Source: Polydactylus sextarius (lineage: Eukaryota; Chordata; Actinopteri; Polynemidae). From it: a DNA stretch of 64,000 nucleotides. The notes under the pieces are model-generated. The model was not told where the DNA came from. It made no database searches and saw only the letters and a list, made by a program, of their open reading frames with translations. Shown one piece after another: positions 1-14,095 of this stretch. Location: contig CM028914.1 of the NCBI GenBank assembly GCA_016801845.1, forward strand, positions 10,375,772 through 10,439,771, given 5' to 3'. The position numbers and the translations under genes were made by a program. Within the stretch, counting starts at the first letter, position 1. Every line of letters starts with the position of its first letter.

Positions 1-3000
1 GATGCATTAGAGACACTACTGTGTTTTCTGCACTGAATGTCACACAACCACACCAGTGCTAATGTTATTAAAACATCAGGAGCTTCACAGGATTAATTAC
101 TCAGAGATGGTGCGACATCATGTCCGGGACGTTTGTCAACGTGGCTGCATGTTGATAAAATGCATGATCAAAAAGTTGAGTGTAAACTCCCTGAGCTCAA
201 ACAGCTGACACAGTATATCGTCTGCAAATGGATACGCTGCTCTGTTAACCTTCCTGTTTAAAACTTGAGGCTTTGAGAATGAACATGAGAGTTACCGTTG
301 ATATCTAGGGTCTAAAAATTAGATTAAAGCTATTTGAATTGCTTAAAAAACTTGCCTTTTGTGTTTATTTATAACTAATTTAAGCTAATAAAGCAACCGT
401 TTGGTGCTTTAGTTGTTTTTTATTTCCAAAAAAGTAGATACAACATGTGTTATAAGCTATAAGCAGACATGGATTCATCGCTTAATCCATTCTTTCTCTA
501 AAAACATCATGTTGACTCCTTTAATTGTCCATCCAGAGAGTACTGTATTAATCATCTTAAAATCTCTCGATATGTTTGACTTTTTCTCATCATGCTGAGA
601 ATAGGTCAGCCGTGACGTAAAACTCGCAGCCTTATGTATACCGGAGTTAAAACATGCAGAATGACGGGTGTACACTTTTTAAACACCGTCACAGTGTTTC
701 ACAGCAGTGCAGCACGCATCACTCAGACTGTATCAGTGTCAGCGTGCAGATTTCTCCAGAGCACCAGCCTCTCACTCTCCAGCAGCGCGCTGCTCACAGT
801 CTATCCACACAAAGTGTACTCTTCTATTTCATGCTTGACGACCCTGTGAGAAGAATATCAATGCTGTGACGCACAGGCCCTCAGAGGCCTTATACACACA
901 CACAAACACACAAACACACTGCAGCTCAGGAATACAAAAGGCAGAAGCTGTTCCTCCTTCCACTTAGTCATTCTACACGCCGACTGACTTCCAGTGACTC
1001 GGCATCGAGAATTACAGGATCACAGCACAATGGAGAAATAATTAGCTTGATGGGAGCAGGCAATTAGCAAAACGTTTTAAATACAAACGGCACCACTGCA
1101 TGAAATCCTGCAAATGATTGATCAGACTGTTGCCTTTGTAGAATGTGACACTGAATGATAATAAAAATAAAAAAGATATAACAATAAATCAAACTGAAGA
1201 TAAATGTAATAAAAGGTTTGTTTTTATGGCTCTGGTTGGTGGTGGAGATGGAGTAAAGCCGTTTGTAACTTGGAGTCAGGACCTGGAGATGAATATATGT
1301 CTCTGTGTCATCTGGGAACAGACTGTCCCCACAAGGTTACGCTTTAATTTTAGGGTTACACGTCTAACTTTGAGCTAGAATCATGAAATTTAACTGAAAA
1401 GTGTAGAGAAGCTGTTGACGTTGTAAGTACACGTTCCAATTAGGGTTTTTAGGGTTATAAATTTTGAGCTTTAAATTTATGTTGAACTGTAATGTGCAGT
1501 TTGTCAATCAGCCTGTAAAAAAGTCTGGTTTTAGATCCGAGGCTGTAGAAACACAAGTGGGTTGTTGCGGAGTTGGCGCTGCTGTCAAACTAATGCTTTA
1601 CTAACTGGACAGTTTGACACTGCTTTGTGATTGGACTGTAACTGTCCAATCAGATTCACATATAAAGAATGAGGTCATACGGCTTTCAACCCGAGCATCA
1701 AACTCACACTGGAAGTTGTAACTTTGAGCTGAAGCATCTGGATGTCTTTATGTTTCTGATCAGTTCGGATTCAATTAGATACTTAATGATAAGTAGTCTC
1801 ATATCTGGGTTATTGTTTTATTTTTGCTAATCTTGTTTCCAAATTGCATTCAAAGTCTTATTTGTTTCCCAAATACAAACTCATACAGCAAATGGCACTT
1901 TGCAAGGACAAACAAACAGAGTTGGACTTCATGTCTGAGGTTGATATTCAGTGCTGAATGTTTATTCGAATGCCGTTTCCCGTAAAAGCTGTTACATGTG
2001 CCTTTTTATAATTCTTCAGCGCAGTACTCCACTGTCTAGGTCAACCTGACAAACACAAAACCTTGAACGCAGCGTGAATGTTTCAGCCCGTTTGTGTGAT
2101 GAATGTGGGACTTATTATTCCATCCTCTGACCACCGTCTCCCTCTTCCTCCCCCCTTCGCTCCCTCTTCTTCTCTCCTTCCTTGTCACCTCTGTCTTTCA
2201 CCCCGTGCTCTACCTGTTCCCTCTGTCACAGGCAGACACCCTCAGTGTGTCACGCAAAGACCTGACGAGCAGCAAGAGTCCATCTGTGCAAATTTATACT
2301 AAAAAGAAACAAGATTGTGCCGCCCTATTTCCTGCTGATTAAAATTTCAGCACACGTCGCCATGATATTCCTCTGGGGCTTTTCTTGCTGCTCAACAAGA
2401 CCTTGAAAAACAAGACAAGGAGAGAGGAAAACTTTTTTCAGCTAATGTGTGCATGTTTGGTTTTTGTCAAAGTAGAAACGATGTTGGCGCGAAACAAAGT
2501 AATCAAGGCAGGCGGAGAGAGAAAGAGAGAGAGACAGTCACGAAAAAGATAATGTGAAGAACAGATGGGGAGGCATTCACATGCATGTCATCAAAGTAAG
2601 ACAAGTGGAAGAACTCTGCTGTGGAAAGGCTGTCACTCACCAACACATGCAACACTAATGATCACCTGACTTGTCAAATATTGTCAATATCGCCAAAGGT
2701 CACATGAATCCATCCATTCACAGCGATTCTAACATGCAGGTCTGAAAAGATACCACACAACAAAACTAAACTGAATGATTGTACACTTCTGTTGATCAGT
2801 CCAAGATAAAGAATATATCTGTCCAGAATATTTATATATGTATTGAATATATTTGAAGGGATTTGATAAAAGACAGTAAAAGTACTTTGTGGGAGATCAC
2901 ATGCATAAGAATGAGATGAAGTACAGCCCGAAAAAAAGACAAAACAGCCCGTCACAGATAGGACCCGAGTGATATAAAAAAAAAAATCAAAAATCTCCAC

Positions 3001-4494
3001 TCCTGTGATCCTAACTTCATGTTCTTGGCCTGAACACCCATTAAATCTATCATAAAAGTCACTGTTGATCATAAAACAAAAGAACATACAGCCACAAGAA
3101 GGAGACAATTTGTCAAAGAGCGAAATCTCTGTCGACTCATCAACTCAGCTCAGTCTAATCCATTCTTTAATTGAATACAACAAGAGGCGGTTGGTTCTCA
3201 TTCTCACAAGATAACGTGTTTGTTGAAATCTAATTTATAACACAGATACACACAATATGTTGTGAGGAGGCGCATGGAAAATGAAGAAAGAAAAAAAGGA
3301 TGTAAGTTATTGATCTATAATCAGACCCTGCAGAGTGTCTTTATATCTGTTGACAGAGCAGCAAATAAAACACAAGAGGTTTTCACAAGATGAGTCCAGC
3401 TCCAGATCGAAACCTGCACGAGGCCTTGAAACTGAGTTGCAGCAAACACAGTCATCTGTTTGTGCTGTTTAACACAACACAGCCCAAAACTGCTAATCAA
3501 CATCATCACAAAGCCGAGGCACCACGCTGCCACAAACTCATTCTACTCTGGGCACTTTTCCGCTCTATTAATATTCACAGCGCAGCATGAATACAGTGAT
3601 AGGACATCGGAGGAACAACACCACAATCCGCACAGGCTGTTTTGTCTCCATGCAACATGTTCTAATTATCTGACAGGCTCTGAAATGTCTTATTAGTGAC
3701 ACCACACAACAGAAATACTTCCTTAAAGCCTAACCCGAATTCTGCTGAGAGAAGTTGTGAGCGTGGAGAAAGATGTGAGTACAGCCAAGATGATGGGAAT
3801 GGAACTCGTGTCACCTGGCTCTGTGATCCCTCATTAAATTTAATGTAGCCTTTTAGTGGTCTATTTAACTGATGACAAAAGGCCACATGTCAGTCTGTGT
3901 TTGCACACGGATCCACAAAAGACAGACTGAGAGTGTCGGTTAACAAATGTGTATTTGCATAAGACACTGGGAAAAGACACATGCACCTATCCTAATCTAC
4001 CTTAAATGAGATATTAGCTGTGCCCAAATTCAGGAGCTGCCATATTCCAGAGCTGTAGCCTTCGGGGCTCGTACCTGTGCTCGTACTGCACCTCCTCCAA
4101 ATATCATTACTCTGCAAAAATCATGTTTCTGCAGACCCAGACAGCATGATCTGCTGCAGAAACCATCCTCTGAACCCGCCCGCCAGAACCAGCGGAGCGT
4201 AAAGTGAGACAGACGAAATTTGCTAAAATCAGCTTGATTTGGCAGCATTATGCAGGTTGTGTTCGAGTAAACTGGCATTTGACCACTTGACCACAGCGAC
4301 ATGAACCCACATTAACCTCAGGCCAGAAGGTAACACTGTTGATTTACTCAATCTATGTTCTGACCTTCACTTTTGACCATAAACTTTGGCTGGTGACTCA
4401 CTTCGTAATGACTATTTAAACATTTTAATGTCCCTTTAATCCCTGTAGCCATTTTCAATTGTTTATCTAGATTGAGCTCTTGATGTCAGCGGGT
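1..4494. other. Gene-free intronic stretch
   Basis: No exon with both splice sites and coding sense was found. There is a short CA-rich patch near 893-920, CT-rich pyrimidine sequence at 2135-2225, and a homeodomain-like island near 960-1090. The longest open frame (2674-3108, minus) begins at TTG and resembles no family I know. Confidence 0.5.
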
Positions 4495-4499
4495 CAACA

Positions 4500-4718
4500 A
4501 GGTCTGGTCCAGGTGACCTTCTGCCCAGAGACACTTCTGCCCCACCCAAGTTCCATTAGAGAATCTGGAGGAGGTCTCAGACTAGATGTGATATATAATC
4601 TCTGCAGCATGTTCAAGATCTTCTCTACCGGTTGGATGTAACATGAAAACATGAAAACAGGAGGCATCCTGCTCAGATGAACCACCTCAACTGGCTCCAT
4701 TCAACAAGAAGAAACAGT
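4500..4718 (-). mobile_element. Fossil non-LTR retrotransposon fragment (3' end of the ORF)
   Basis: Read on the minus strand, this is a decayed copy of the C-terminal region of a reverse-transcriptase ORF abundant in fish LINEs. A CAACTGGCTCC-type block at 4689-4699 corresponds to the region before the RMPP motif, which survives here as SRMPP. A block at 4579-4607 corresponds to the RDYISHL-type region. That second block matches 45385-45413 in this same window with one difference over 29 bases. Internal deletions and frame breaks show it is dead. Confidence 0.7.
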
Positions 4719-4719
4719 C

Positions 4720-7700
4720 CACTGATTTTTGATCAACATGGAGGTTAGTCATTAGGAACATCTCTAGTGACAGATGTCAAATCTGTTCATTAAAATGGTA
4801 TCCTGTGGTTTGTATCACTGTGTATTCTCAACCTAAGAAAAACTGTGCTGTCTTCAGTAACATTTCTGAACGGCATTACAACATTTCCAGGCTTAAAATG
4901 TGTGCAAATGAGTGAGGACATGATGGAAGGCACTGAAATCACAGACAATCGTTGGTCCATCATTTTTTTTTTCCTCCCAGTGACCTCGGTGGAGGGATTT
5001 GTGGATTACGACGAGCCTTTATGAAACGCTGGCTGCCTAACCTCATTTCCATGCCACTGTGATCTTTGCTAATCTGCCCAACAGCAGATTATGTTTGCTA
5101 TTCGGTCAGATAGGGTGGGATTGGTGCTGCTGCTGTGGGTTTAGGGCTCAGAGCAGCTGTTGTGGGACATTATGCAGTAATACAGCGGCAACATGCCAGG
5201 GAGACATGGAGGAAGTTGATTTCTTTACCCGACACACATTCTGATTCACTCCGAGTTAAAAAAAGATTCTCAGGGATTTGGTTTTTGGTGTTTCGTGGGG
5301 ACAGATGTCTCACTTATGTTAATATCTCCTTCCTCTCCATCTGGAAAGCCTTCAGACATTTTTATTTGTTTTATCACCATCATTATTTTGGCTCGTCTGA
5401 CTAGGGAAATGCACAAAACACTGCCCTTGGCTTCTCTTTGGCTGCAAGCAGGACTGCTGTGCTGAGGCACCTGCAGACTGTTTTCAGTGGTCTGTCATTT
5501 TTAGAGGTAAAGGTAATAATTGTCACACATAAACTATCATTTTGAAAGGTGCTGGTGAAAGGAAGAAGAAAAATAAAGGCCCTGGGGGTATTATCAAATC
5601 ATTTCTTTTTTTCTTCTTACTTTACCAAAGTATTTTCTTGCCTGCAGCCTGACACCATCAAACATTTAGGCTTAAATTCAGCCCTGATGTGAACGTGTTT
5701 GACACACAATTGCAGCAATGGTGGTTTTCTATCACATGTATCTTGAGCATAATTAATTAGTCTTCTGTAAACTCATGGCCAGTACCAAGCCCCAGAGCAA
5801 AGCCATTTATTGGGTAGACTTTTTAAAGCCCTGGGTTGGAGCAGAAAATCCAGAGGCTTCAGTAAACTGGGATTTAATCAAGATCATTTTCAAGTCTTTT
5901 GTAGAAAATTTTCTCTTTGCTCTTTGTTGCAGAATTCATGTGACTAGATGTTTAAACATAAGATCTCCAGCTGAACAGAATTGGCATCATCATTGGCACA
6001 ACCCTTGCCTTAAGTAACTCTGGACAGCCCTTGTTTGAAGTGGAGGAATGGTTGGCACAACCAGCAGTACTGTAACTCTGATAAGAACAGAACTTCTCAT
6101 CATTCCTCTGAGGAGGATGAATCAGACCACCTTGGGTCAATACTTCCCTTTACTGTTTCCTCTCCTCCTGCTCAGAGTCGACAGTAGTTGGGAGGAAGAA
6201 GTGGAAGCTTTTTCTTTTCTTTTTGTTTCTTCTCCTTCCCATTCTGTCAAATCACAGACAGATCTACCTCGACCCCCAGAGACACAATTACCTTTCCTGT
6301 TCTACCTCACCCTCTGCTCCTCCTACACCTTTTCCCTCTCCTCAGATACTTCACAGACAAGTCAATTTGACCTGGCTGTCCTGGCTCATCACACACAAAC
6401 CTGGCACTAACATTCTTCACTTTCTGAAAGCAGTATACTGCATCACTGTACCCACCAGCAGCCTACACCTCCACCAGTCACAGATCCAACAAGCTGTCGA
6501 TCCAACTGAAAGACTCAGGTGAATCACATCATCTCTTCCAAAGTATTTTAACTGTTATTTCTGGTGCACAATAGTAAGAAATCATTTGTTCTCAGATAAG
6601 CATCACTCTGAAGGTGTGCTGATTCAGGCAGTAGAGATCTATTGGGAATACAAAAAAAAAAAAAAAAAAGAACAGAAACATCTTGGGCAAAGGCCACAGG
6701 AAACAAAACGGGAAATAAAACTGCTTTTTGACACAGTTAAGAAAACTGCTACTGGCAGTGACCGCATTGTTGAACTTGTTCTGTTACTTGCTGTCGCATA
6801 TTTCTCAATGCTCAGAGAAATCTATACTCATAGAAAAACATGTGGAGAGTTTTAACAGTGGAACTCATCCAGATCCATGTTAATCCCCTGGGCTGCAGCT
6901 CCAATGTGCTGAGGTTGTGGATCTCTGGGTGGAGCTTGAGGTATGATGACCTCCCTGGAAGAGAAGCCCAGCAAGGCTGCCACACAGCCTCTCATCTCCC
7001 AACAGGAGTCATTATCCTCAGCTCTGCTGTGACCAAAGACGCCAGGCAGAGGACTGGACAAAGGCCATGACAGATGGCTGCTTCTCTGCCTTCTGCAGGC
7101 GCAGAACTGTGCTCAGTTTTTGAATGTGCACAGACATACAGGCACAAAAAAAAACTGACAATTTTAAGACATTCATGTCGTGTGAACAGTTTCATCCCTT
7201 GGGGGATGTTTATTCGTACAAAAACTGTGACTCAGTGTTTATATCAACTCCCATCAATGCCAACAAGTCTTTGCCAAACCTGCACCAATCTGCCGCCAAC
7301 AACAGACGAGTTCTCTATTAAATGTTTTTTCAGGATTTATGAGACTTGGTACAGCCGCACAACATTTATCTTAATCTAATTCATCACCAAACAGATACTC
7401 TGAGTATTGAACAAACAACTTGGAAAATGTTGTGCATCTATCAAAAGAGGATAAACAATCATCCTCGACATCCTGCAATTCAGAGATTACATGTTGGACG
7501 GGTTTCAGTTTTGGTACAACAGTGTAATAATACCAAAGCTAAAACTGGGGCAGATGTGTATAACAGCCAACATTGTGCAAGAGAGATTACTCAATGCCAT
7601 TTAAGTTAAAAATTGAATTTCAGACTGAGACATAGTGTGATGGATGTGTGAGGGCCTTCGATGATAATTTACAGCTGCGTTTGCTGCTGCCGTGATCACA

Positions 7701-10700
7701 GCCGCTGTTGGCTCCTGTCCAAACCTATCTGAGAAAAGTGCTGTTCAAATAAGCTCCTTATTATCATGTCTGAGGGAGAGGAAGCAGGAAAATACTGCAC
7801 TGTGGCCATTAAATCCTGAGCAGGGATGCTGCCTGCTCACAGAGCAGCCTCCTGTCTCTGTCCAAGATAGACGCAAAGCCTCCCCCTTCGTCCCATGGTC
7901 CTTGGATTAATGCAGACAGGGAACTGTCCTTCAGACCTGTGCAGGGTCAAGGTACAGTGATAGAAACAATTTCCCCTGCTGTAGCATCCTTGAGGTTGGC
8001 AATTAATTCTTCTAGGGACATTGTTCTATAAAGCTTCAAGTCAGTCTTGTTATAGATAGGTCAAGTAAGATAAGAGACAAATTCTTCCAACGGGGTATTT
8101 GTAGAGTTTAGCAAACCTTTTTAAAAACCTTTTTAATTATAAATAAGATGCAATTTAACAACATCTTCACAGCAAGAACAAGGCCTTCAAATATTTATTA
8201 AGGCAATTAAAGCTCATGTAATGCAAAAAACGTTTTTGTTTTTTTGTGGGCTGAGCTGGGGAAATGAAAGGTTTGCAGTGTACTTTGCAAATAACTAGAG
8301 AGACTTACAATGTATCCTGATATGGGCTTTTGCTTGATATCTAGTGTTGCCAAAAAAATGTCGTATGACATTTTTGATCTGTTGTTAGCTGTTTTAGCAC
8401 ACATTAGCTCAGAAAACTGTTTTTTGGTATAGGGCATGAACATCTTGATCACCATGAAAATCCTGCCATTAAACTGTCAGTTCAATAGAGCATCATTTCA
8501 TAGTTTATACATATAGTCCAATATTCTTGTTGAAGAGCCAAATCGAATTTGACTGACACACATCTCCATCTGTGACAGCCCAATTTAACAGGTTACGCAA
8601 TTTATATATTAAAAAAAAAAAAAAAAAACACTCATTGACTGGGTTTTGCAGTGAATAACTGTCTTGCAGCTCTAGCTCCAAGGAGGATATCTCTTGATGT
8701 GTTGCCTCCCTGAAGGATTTTCTACTAGAATTTAAAAGCCCTTGTTAGTCAACCTTTCTGTCATTGTATGAACACTATTTTCCCAGTTTAGCCCATCACT
8801 GTTCCAGTGTTTTAGCAACTGGCAGCCAACAGTGTGTTTATCCCAACCCCTCCCTCAGCCTTTCCCCTGGGTGAGCAGAATTCAAAGCCACATCCCTTCA
8901 AGTTGCTGCTGGGTTTGTGAGAGAGGGCGGGTGCCACAGATGGGGACAGAGGACAGATGTGGCTTACGTAATGATCAGCAAAAATCAGTCCTCTCAGGGG
9001 CCATAATCCAGCTAGCTCCTCTCCACTCATTCTCCCATGGCTGCTTTATCCTGCTGTGCCAAGCATCGGTGTGTCACATCAAACCAGAGAACCTGAGGCT
9101 GTGTTCTCAACGATGGACTCAGTGGGGGGGGACTTTTACAACCCCATTGTACGGCCATTATCAACATTTGTCAGTGAAATTATTGAAATCAACAGACAAG
9201 GATCCGATGTGAGAGCATGATATGAAGTCAAGTGGTTAATGATAACATAACAGTAACAGCTGCTGCTTGATGGAGAAATAAAATGTAAATTCATCAACTT
9301 CTTTCAGTCCAGCGCCTCACGTTAATGCCGGATACAGACACAAGTGACAAGGACAGAATCACCTCAATGCAGACACCTCACAATAAAAACAGAAATGATT
9401 AATCAGATTCAAGATTAAGATATTAAATTACCTCTCCTGGCATCCCATTTTGCAGGCTGTTATAGTTTTGTAGATTGAGGTTTCCACATTTTTGTTTTTA
9501 CTCGAATAAAAATACAGGAAAGAAAAATTTTATTGGTTTACCTTGAAAAAAAAACTTTCATATTACTAATAAATTCACAATATGGGAATCAGCTGCATGC
9601 ATTAGTGTTTTAAATGGAAAGCTCGATGGTGGACCTGTTAGCTTTTTGGGCTTTCTTCCACATCTCAGAGTCTTCATTTGGAAAAAAACTGAATATATTT
9701 CTCTCCAGACGAAACAACTAACTGGAATGTGCAGTTTATCACCTTAAGCATGTGGTACTAGAAATTTGCATTTGTGCTTATCTTCAGTAATGTGTCTCAA
9801 TAATTAATCAAAAATACAATGATGCTGCAGTGCACAGCGGTGGACCAAACCTTGTCAGACCTGGTACCAGGTCTAGAACAACAGTACCATAAAAAATTGC
9901 TCTAATGTCTATAAAGAAGACACCTTTTAATAAAATAAAACTCCCAGTGGATCTATCCCAAACAACAATTTATATGTCTCAGTGAAAATAAATACAAGTG
10001 ACAGTCGACAAGAAATGCAACAGAACTCAAGATCCATTCACTCCACTCCACCATGTTGGGTATCCGAGGAAACTACAAAGCTGCTCTTTCCATTGATAGC
10101 AAGCATAGCATTAGCCTGAGCTAAACAGCTCTTACTAGCCTCAAAGCAAACACCCAAACAAATTTTGTTTTTGTTTTTTTTATATATATAATTTTTATAA
10201 TTAATCAAAATCAGCCGATGTTGTGTCTTTCAATTTCCATGATCATTTTGGGCAGAGGACGATTTTGTTCTGAATCCATCTCATGGTTTATACCCAGCTC
10301 ATAAAAGAAGCCATTGATAAAAGTGTGTGTACAACCTCCCAAAAAGAGCTCTTCTCCGCCCCTCGAACATCCACCCAAATCACATGAAGTGCAAAGGTCT
10401 GAAAACACTGAATGACCCTCTCTGACCCTCTTTCTACAGGGGGAAAAAAACACAGCTTCACATGAAAGAGCTCCTTTCATACCATTGAAACGTAATCTCA
10501 TTTAGGAGGTTTTCTTTTTTTGACTATTTTAGAACTGATGACAGTACCATTAGAAACCTGAGTAGTAGAGTAGGATTCATCTGGAGTCTCTCAGTGGACG
10601 ATTATTTTCTCCACAGCTTGACATGTTCGCCATGAGCTGAACACGAGTCAGTCATATGCTGGAAGCTCTAGAGACTCCTGACAATGCCATTTCTACAAGT

Positions 10701-10769
10701 AGCTACACAAATAAGTCACCACTGAGTAGAGTTTAACAAGTCTTGGTGAGTTGATGCACAAAAAGCTCT
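4720..10769. other. Gene-free intronic stretch
   Basis: There are poly(A) runs at 6652-6669 and 8611-8628 and several short open frames without recognisable similarity or paired splice sites. Pyrimidine-rich sequence at 6130-6350 produces overlapping open frames in different frames, typical of base composition rather than coding. Nothing else could be identified. Confidence 0.5.
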
Positions 10770-10850
10770 TGTAATTTCGTTGTACTTGCAGCAAGTTTCG
10801 TTGTTGTACAATGACAATAAAAGCTTTCTATTCTATTCTATCTGAGTTAC
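10770..10850 (+). repeat. 3' tail of an interspersed retroelement
   Basis: Contains TTCGTTGTAC, then TGTACAATGACAATAAA and a short TTCTA tandem. This combination is a familiar 3' terminus of non-LTR elements in fish: an AATAAA signal followed by a short tandem tail. The body of the element is not recognisable upstream, so it is probably a 5'-truncated copy. Confidence 0.5.
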
Positions 10851-11572
10851 GAACTGAAGTTTGGCCATAATGTTAGAAGTGATTAGCTGACATAAGCTAA
10901 CATCACCTTATTAGTGCAGGCAATGTTAGTGACACAATATTTGAGTTGACATATACTTGTCACTTTGAAGCAAACTGTGCAAACACTATCTTACCTTTGC
11001 TAAATGTCAACAGTATCAACAGGGATGTCAACATCTGCTCCGCAGACCTTCATCCACAGGAGACACTTGCTGTGTTTGAGTGAGGTCTAAAATACAAGCC
11101 ACCCTCCAGTCTCAGGTTACTGCTGCATTTACCCCATGATCAGTGCTTGGCCTGGTTTTAAGTTATAAATGTATAAACTGCAGAAAAACCACAGGAAACT
11201 CTAAATTTTTCATGTTTTCCTATAGAGGTTTATGAGCAGGATGTCTTGAATTTACTGTGTAACTGCAAGAAATCAAACTAGCTCATGGCTTTCAAGGGCA
11301 GGGCTTCATAATATGTCAATTCACCATCAACAGTCATCATCTTGGCTACTTGGCAGAAGGAAAGGAATAATGCGTTTTCCAATGTAATTACCATGACTCT
11401 GGGGAGGGCAGACAAGAAAGTGCAATGTTTGTTTTCAAGTGAAGAGAATGAGGAAAGCAACAGATATTTCAGTGGGTGAAAATCGTGGTCATGTGTTGCG
11501 ACTGTCATACATAACGGCAGTATTGTGACAACATTATACCTGTGAATATACTGTGTATGGCATGATAGAGAC

Positions 11573-11615
11573 TGGTGGCACAGTGATACAGTGGTTAGCA
11601 CTGTTACTTTGCACC
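11573..11615 (+). repeat. tRNA-derived SINE head fragment
   Basis: GGTGGCACAGTGATACAGTGG followed by TTAGCACTGTTACTTTGCA resembles the tRNA-like head of the abundant teleost SINE whose complement is seen at the end of the copy near 59.7 kb. Only about 40 bases remain recognisable. Confidence 0.5.
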
Positions 11616-14035
11616 TTACATGGGTGTTGCATCCAGCGTTGTGACTAAATAGCTGAGACTGAATGAAACTGGCAGCAGGAAACAACCAGAAGTGATGAGC
11701 ATTGTTCAGCTGAGTGGGTGAGGAAAGAAAATGTGGATTCACAACACAATCACTTCTACATTACATATTAATAACACCAAGAGTAGGGCCTGCAGCTGTG
11801 TTATTACAATGCATCTCTGCAAAAAAGAAGAAAACTCCAACCTATATATTCAGCCAACCAGCAGTTTGAGTGACAGCGGTGCTAATGATAACATTAAACT
11901 GGACAGGTACTACATTGCATCAGCCACCACCGTCAGAGCAAGAAAAAAAACTTGGAAAAAGTCCCAGGATTTATAGCTTATTTCTCTCACCTTCTCCTCA
12001 CCCGCACAGCTTGTCTCTTCACGGATTGTTTTACATCGCTAATCAGCGCTAGTGAAAATATTTTATAAGACAAGGGAAGAAAAGGGAAATTTCCCTTGAC
12101 TTTGATCCAAGATGAAGATGGGGAGGGGGTGGTGAGTGTGTGTGTTTGTGTGTGCACGTGTGTGTCTGTGTTGTTTGCAGTGATCAAAGCATCATGAATG
12201 CTAACTGTGACATCACCTGCTGTTCCTGCAGCAGCAGCAGCAGCTCGGTAAAAGAAATGCCGTGGTCTAGTAGAGCAAAAAATGCTGTAATTTCTTTGCA
12301 GAGACAGCGCGTCAATCTTCAAACAGCTGTTCAGAAGACGGGCGCTGCTGCAGCGCGGCTGCTGAAAACCAGAGTGAGCGCCTCAGTTCAGACCTCGTCC
12401 TCCTGAAGCCCCGCGCGCCGCAGGACACGACTACCATGTCGAGATCTGTCACAATGAAACGGAGTCGTCACAAAACAGCAGCCTGCTGCTGAGCGAGAGG
12501 AAACGTTTGGTTGAGGGAAGGTGAGTGCGAAACATGCCCTCCAGAGCCATGTTTGCATGTAAGGAGAGCACAGTATTCTGGGTAATTACTGCACAGCACC
12601 TGTCGCAGCACAGAGATTTATATCAGCAGCTCATTGTTGTTTTTTTACTTGAGTTTTTCAGCTGTTTCCATGTTGACAAATCGATGTTGATAATGTTGCT
12701 TCAATTAATGGTTTTATTGCCTCCAATTAAGTCCTGTTTAACCTCGACTTCCTTCAGTAAATGGAATATTTCCTTCTAGACACTTAAGTGGCCCATCACA
12801 ATTGCCGTGTTTTGGGACATTAACTAATTTTCTTTATTGATAAACCTGTTTGTGGTTTTTGGCACAGAGATCCCCAACTTCTAACTTCTGTTTACATGTG
12901 CTGGTTTCAATTTTTTAACTCCCACTGGGTTTTTCACTTCTCTCTCCTTGTTACTGTACCAACTAATTTTCCGCACAGTTTGTTTCCACACGCCATCATT
13001 TTTACACAAGAACAGTTCTGCTGGCTAATTAACACGATCGAGCAAAAATGATTGGAAATTAGCCACCGTGAAAATCTTTTTTTTTTCCTATTCACTTTGT
13101 TCTCACGAGGGAATCGAAACAACTTGAAGTCCCGTCCTGTTGCACCGACATCAACACAACAGTTGCGACTTCGTTTTAGTGCTTGATTATTAATCCATTT
13201 ACTGTTTTATTAAAACAACAAGCCAACAAGACATCAGGCCTGAAAATCGCTGAAAACACTATGCTGTCGCTGCATCATGGCATCATTTTTCAACGTTTTG
13301 TGATGACACTTATGTTTCTGTAAAAGGCGGCTACAGCGGCAGTTCGCCAGGAAAGTTACCAACACACCAAACTTCACAAGTTTGTTCTGTCTGACAAATT
13401 AATGATAAAAAGGATCAATCAAAAATGAAAATTGAATCTGTCGTCGGTTATTGTCTACAGATTAAATTCCTCTGTGACCTACGTGATTTTTATCACAGTG
13501 AGACTAGTGATTTTTTTATCACTCTACACAGCTGCAGCAGTCGCTGTGTCTGAATTAAGGCTTTACACAGAGATAATAATGAAATTACTTTAATGAGATA
13601 ATTAAAAAGATGTGCATGAGCCAAGTAATGAGTTTCCTCCAGCAGCAAAACACCTTCACCATCAATGAGTTTGAATGTTCTGATACCGCCGCGTTAAAAA
13701 CAATAAAAGTTGTTTACTACCAACTCTGTATGTTGAAATAATGATTTGTTATCATTGTATGGCTTCAGACTGTCCATGTTGTTTTCTTTTTTTATTGGTT
13801 GGACATTATACCAGTAAAATCTATTAACAAACTGTGTCTCAACCAATCAGATTGTTACATCATTTAGTCTGAACATTTGGATGGAGCTTTTATTCATTGA
13901 TCAGCTGCTACATGGAAGGATTTTAACTCGAAATGTTGGTGGTTGCTAACCAGCTAACCAGTGCATAATGTTAGAAGTATAATGTTAACGTCTACTGCAG
14001 CTCCACGTCTTAACCTGCAGGTGGTGACGACTGTC

Positions 14036-14095
14036 CTGGTTCTGCTCAGGTAGAGAACTAGGACTAAGTTCTCTGAGGCTGCAGATCAGAACCAG
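14036..14095. other. 60-nt hairpin-forming inverted repeat
   Basis: CTGGTTCTG at 14036-14044 is complementary to CAGAACCAG at 14087-14095. An inner AGAGAACT at 14052-14059 is complementary to AGTTCTCT at 14067-14074 around a 7-base loop. The middle of the stem bulges asymmetrically. It could be a remnant of a palindromic MITE or a small-RNA-like hairpin; the sequence alone does not decide. Confidence 0.5.

Noticed and set aside
2674..3108. 144-codon minus-strand open frame
   Set aside because: Starts at TTG, lacks splice sites and recognisable domains; Phe/Ile/Tyr-rich composition reflects AT-rich DNA.
4016..4300. Possible PIF/Harbinger-like MITE starting GCTGTGCCCAAATTCAGG
   Set aside because: The left end resembles a known fish element, but no inverted partner end or target duplication could be found.
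11278..11742. 154-codon minus-strand open frame
   Set aside because: Starts at a non-ATG codon, resembles no known family, and overlaps a SINE head fragment at 11573-11615.
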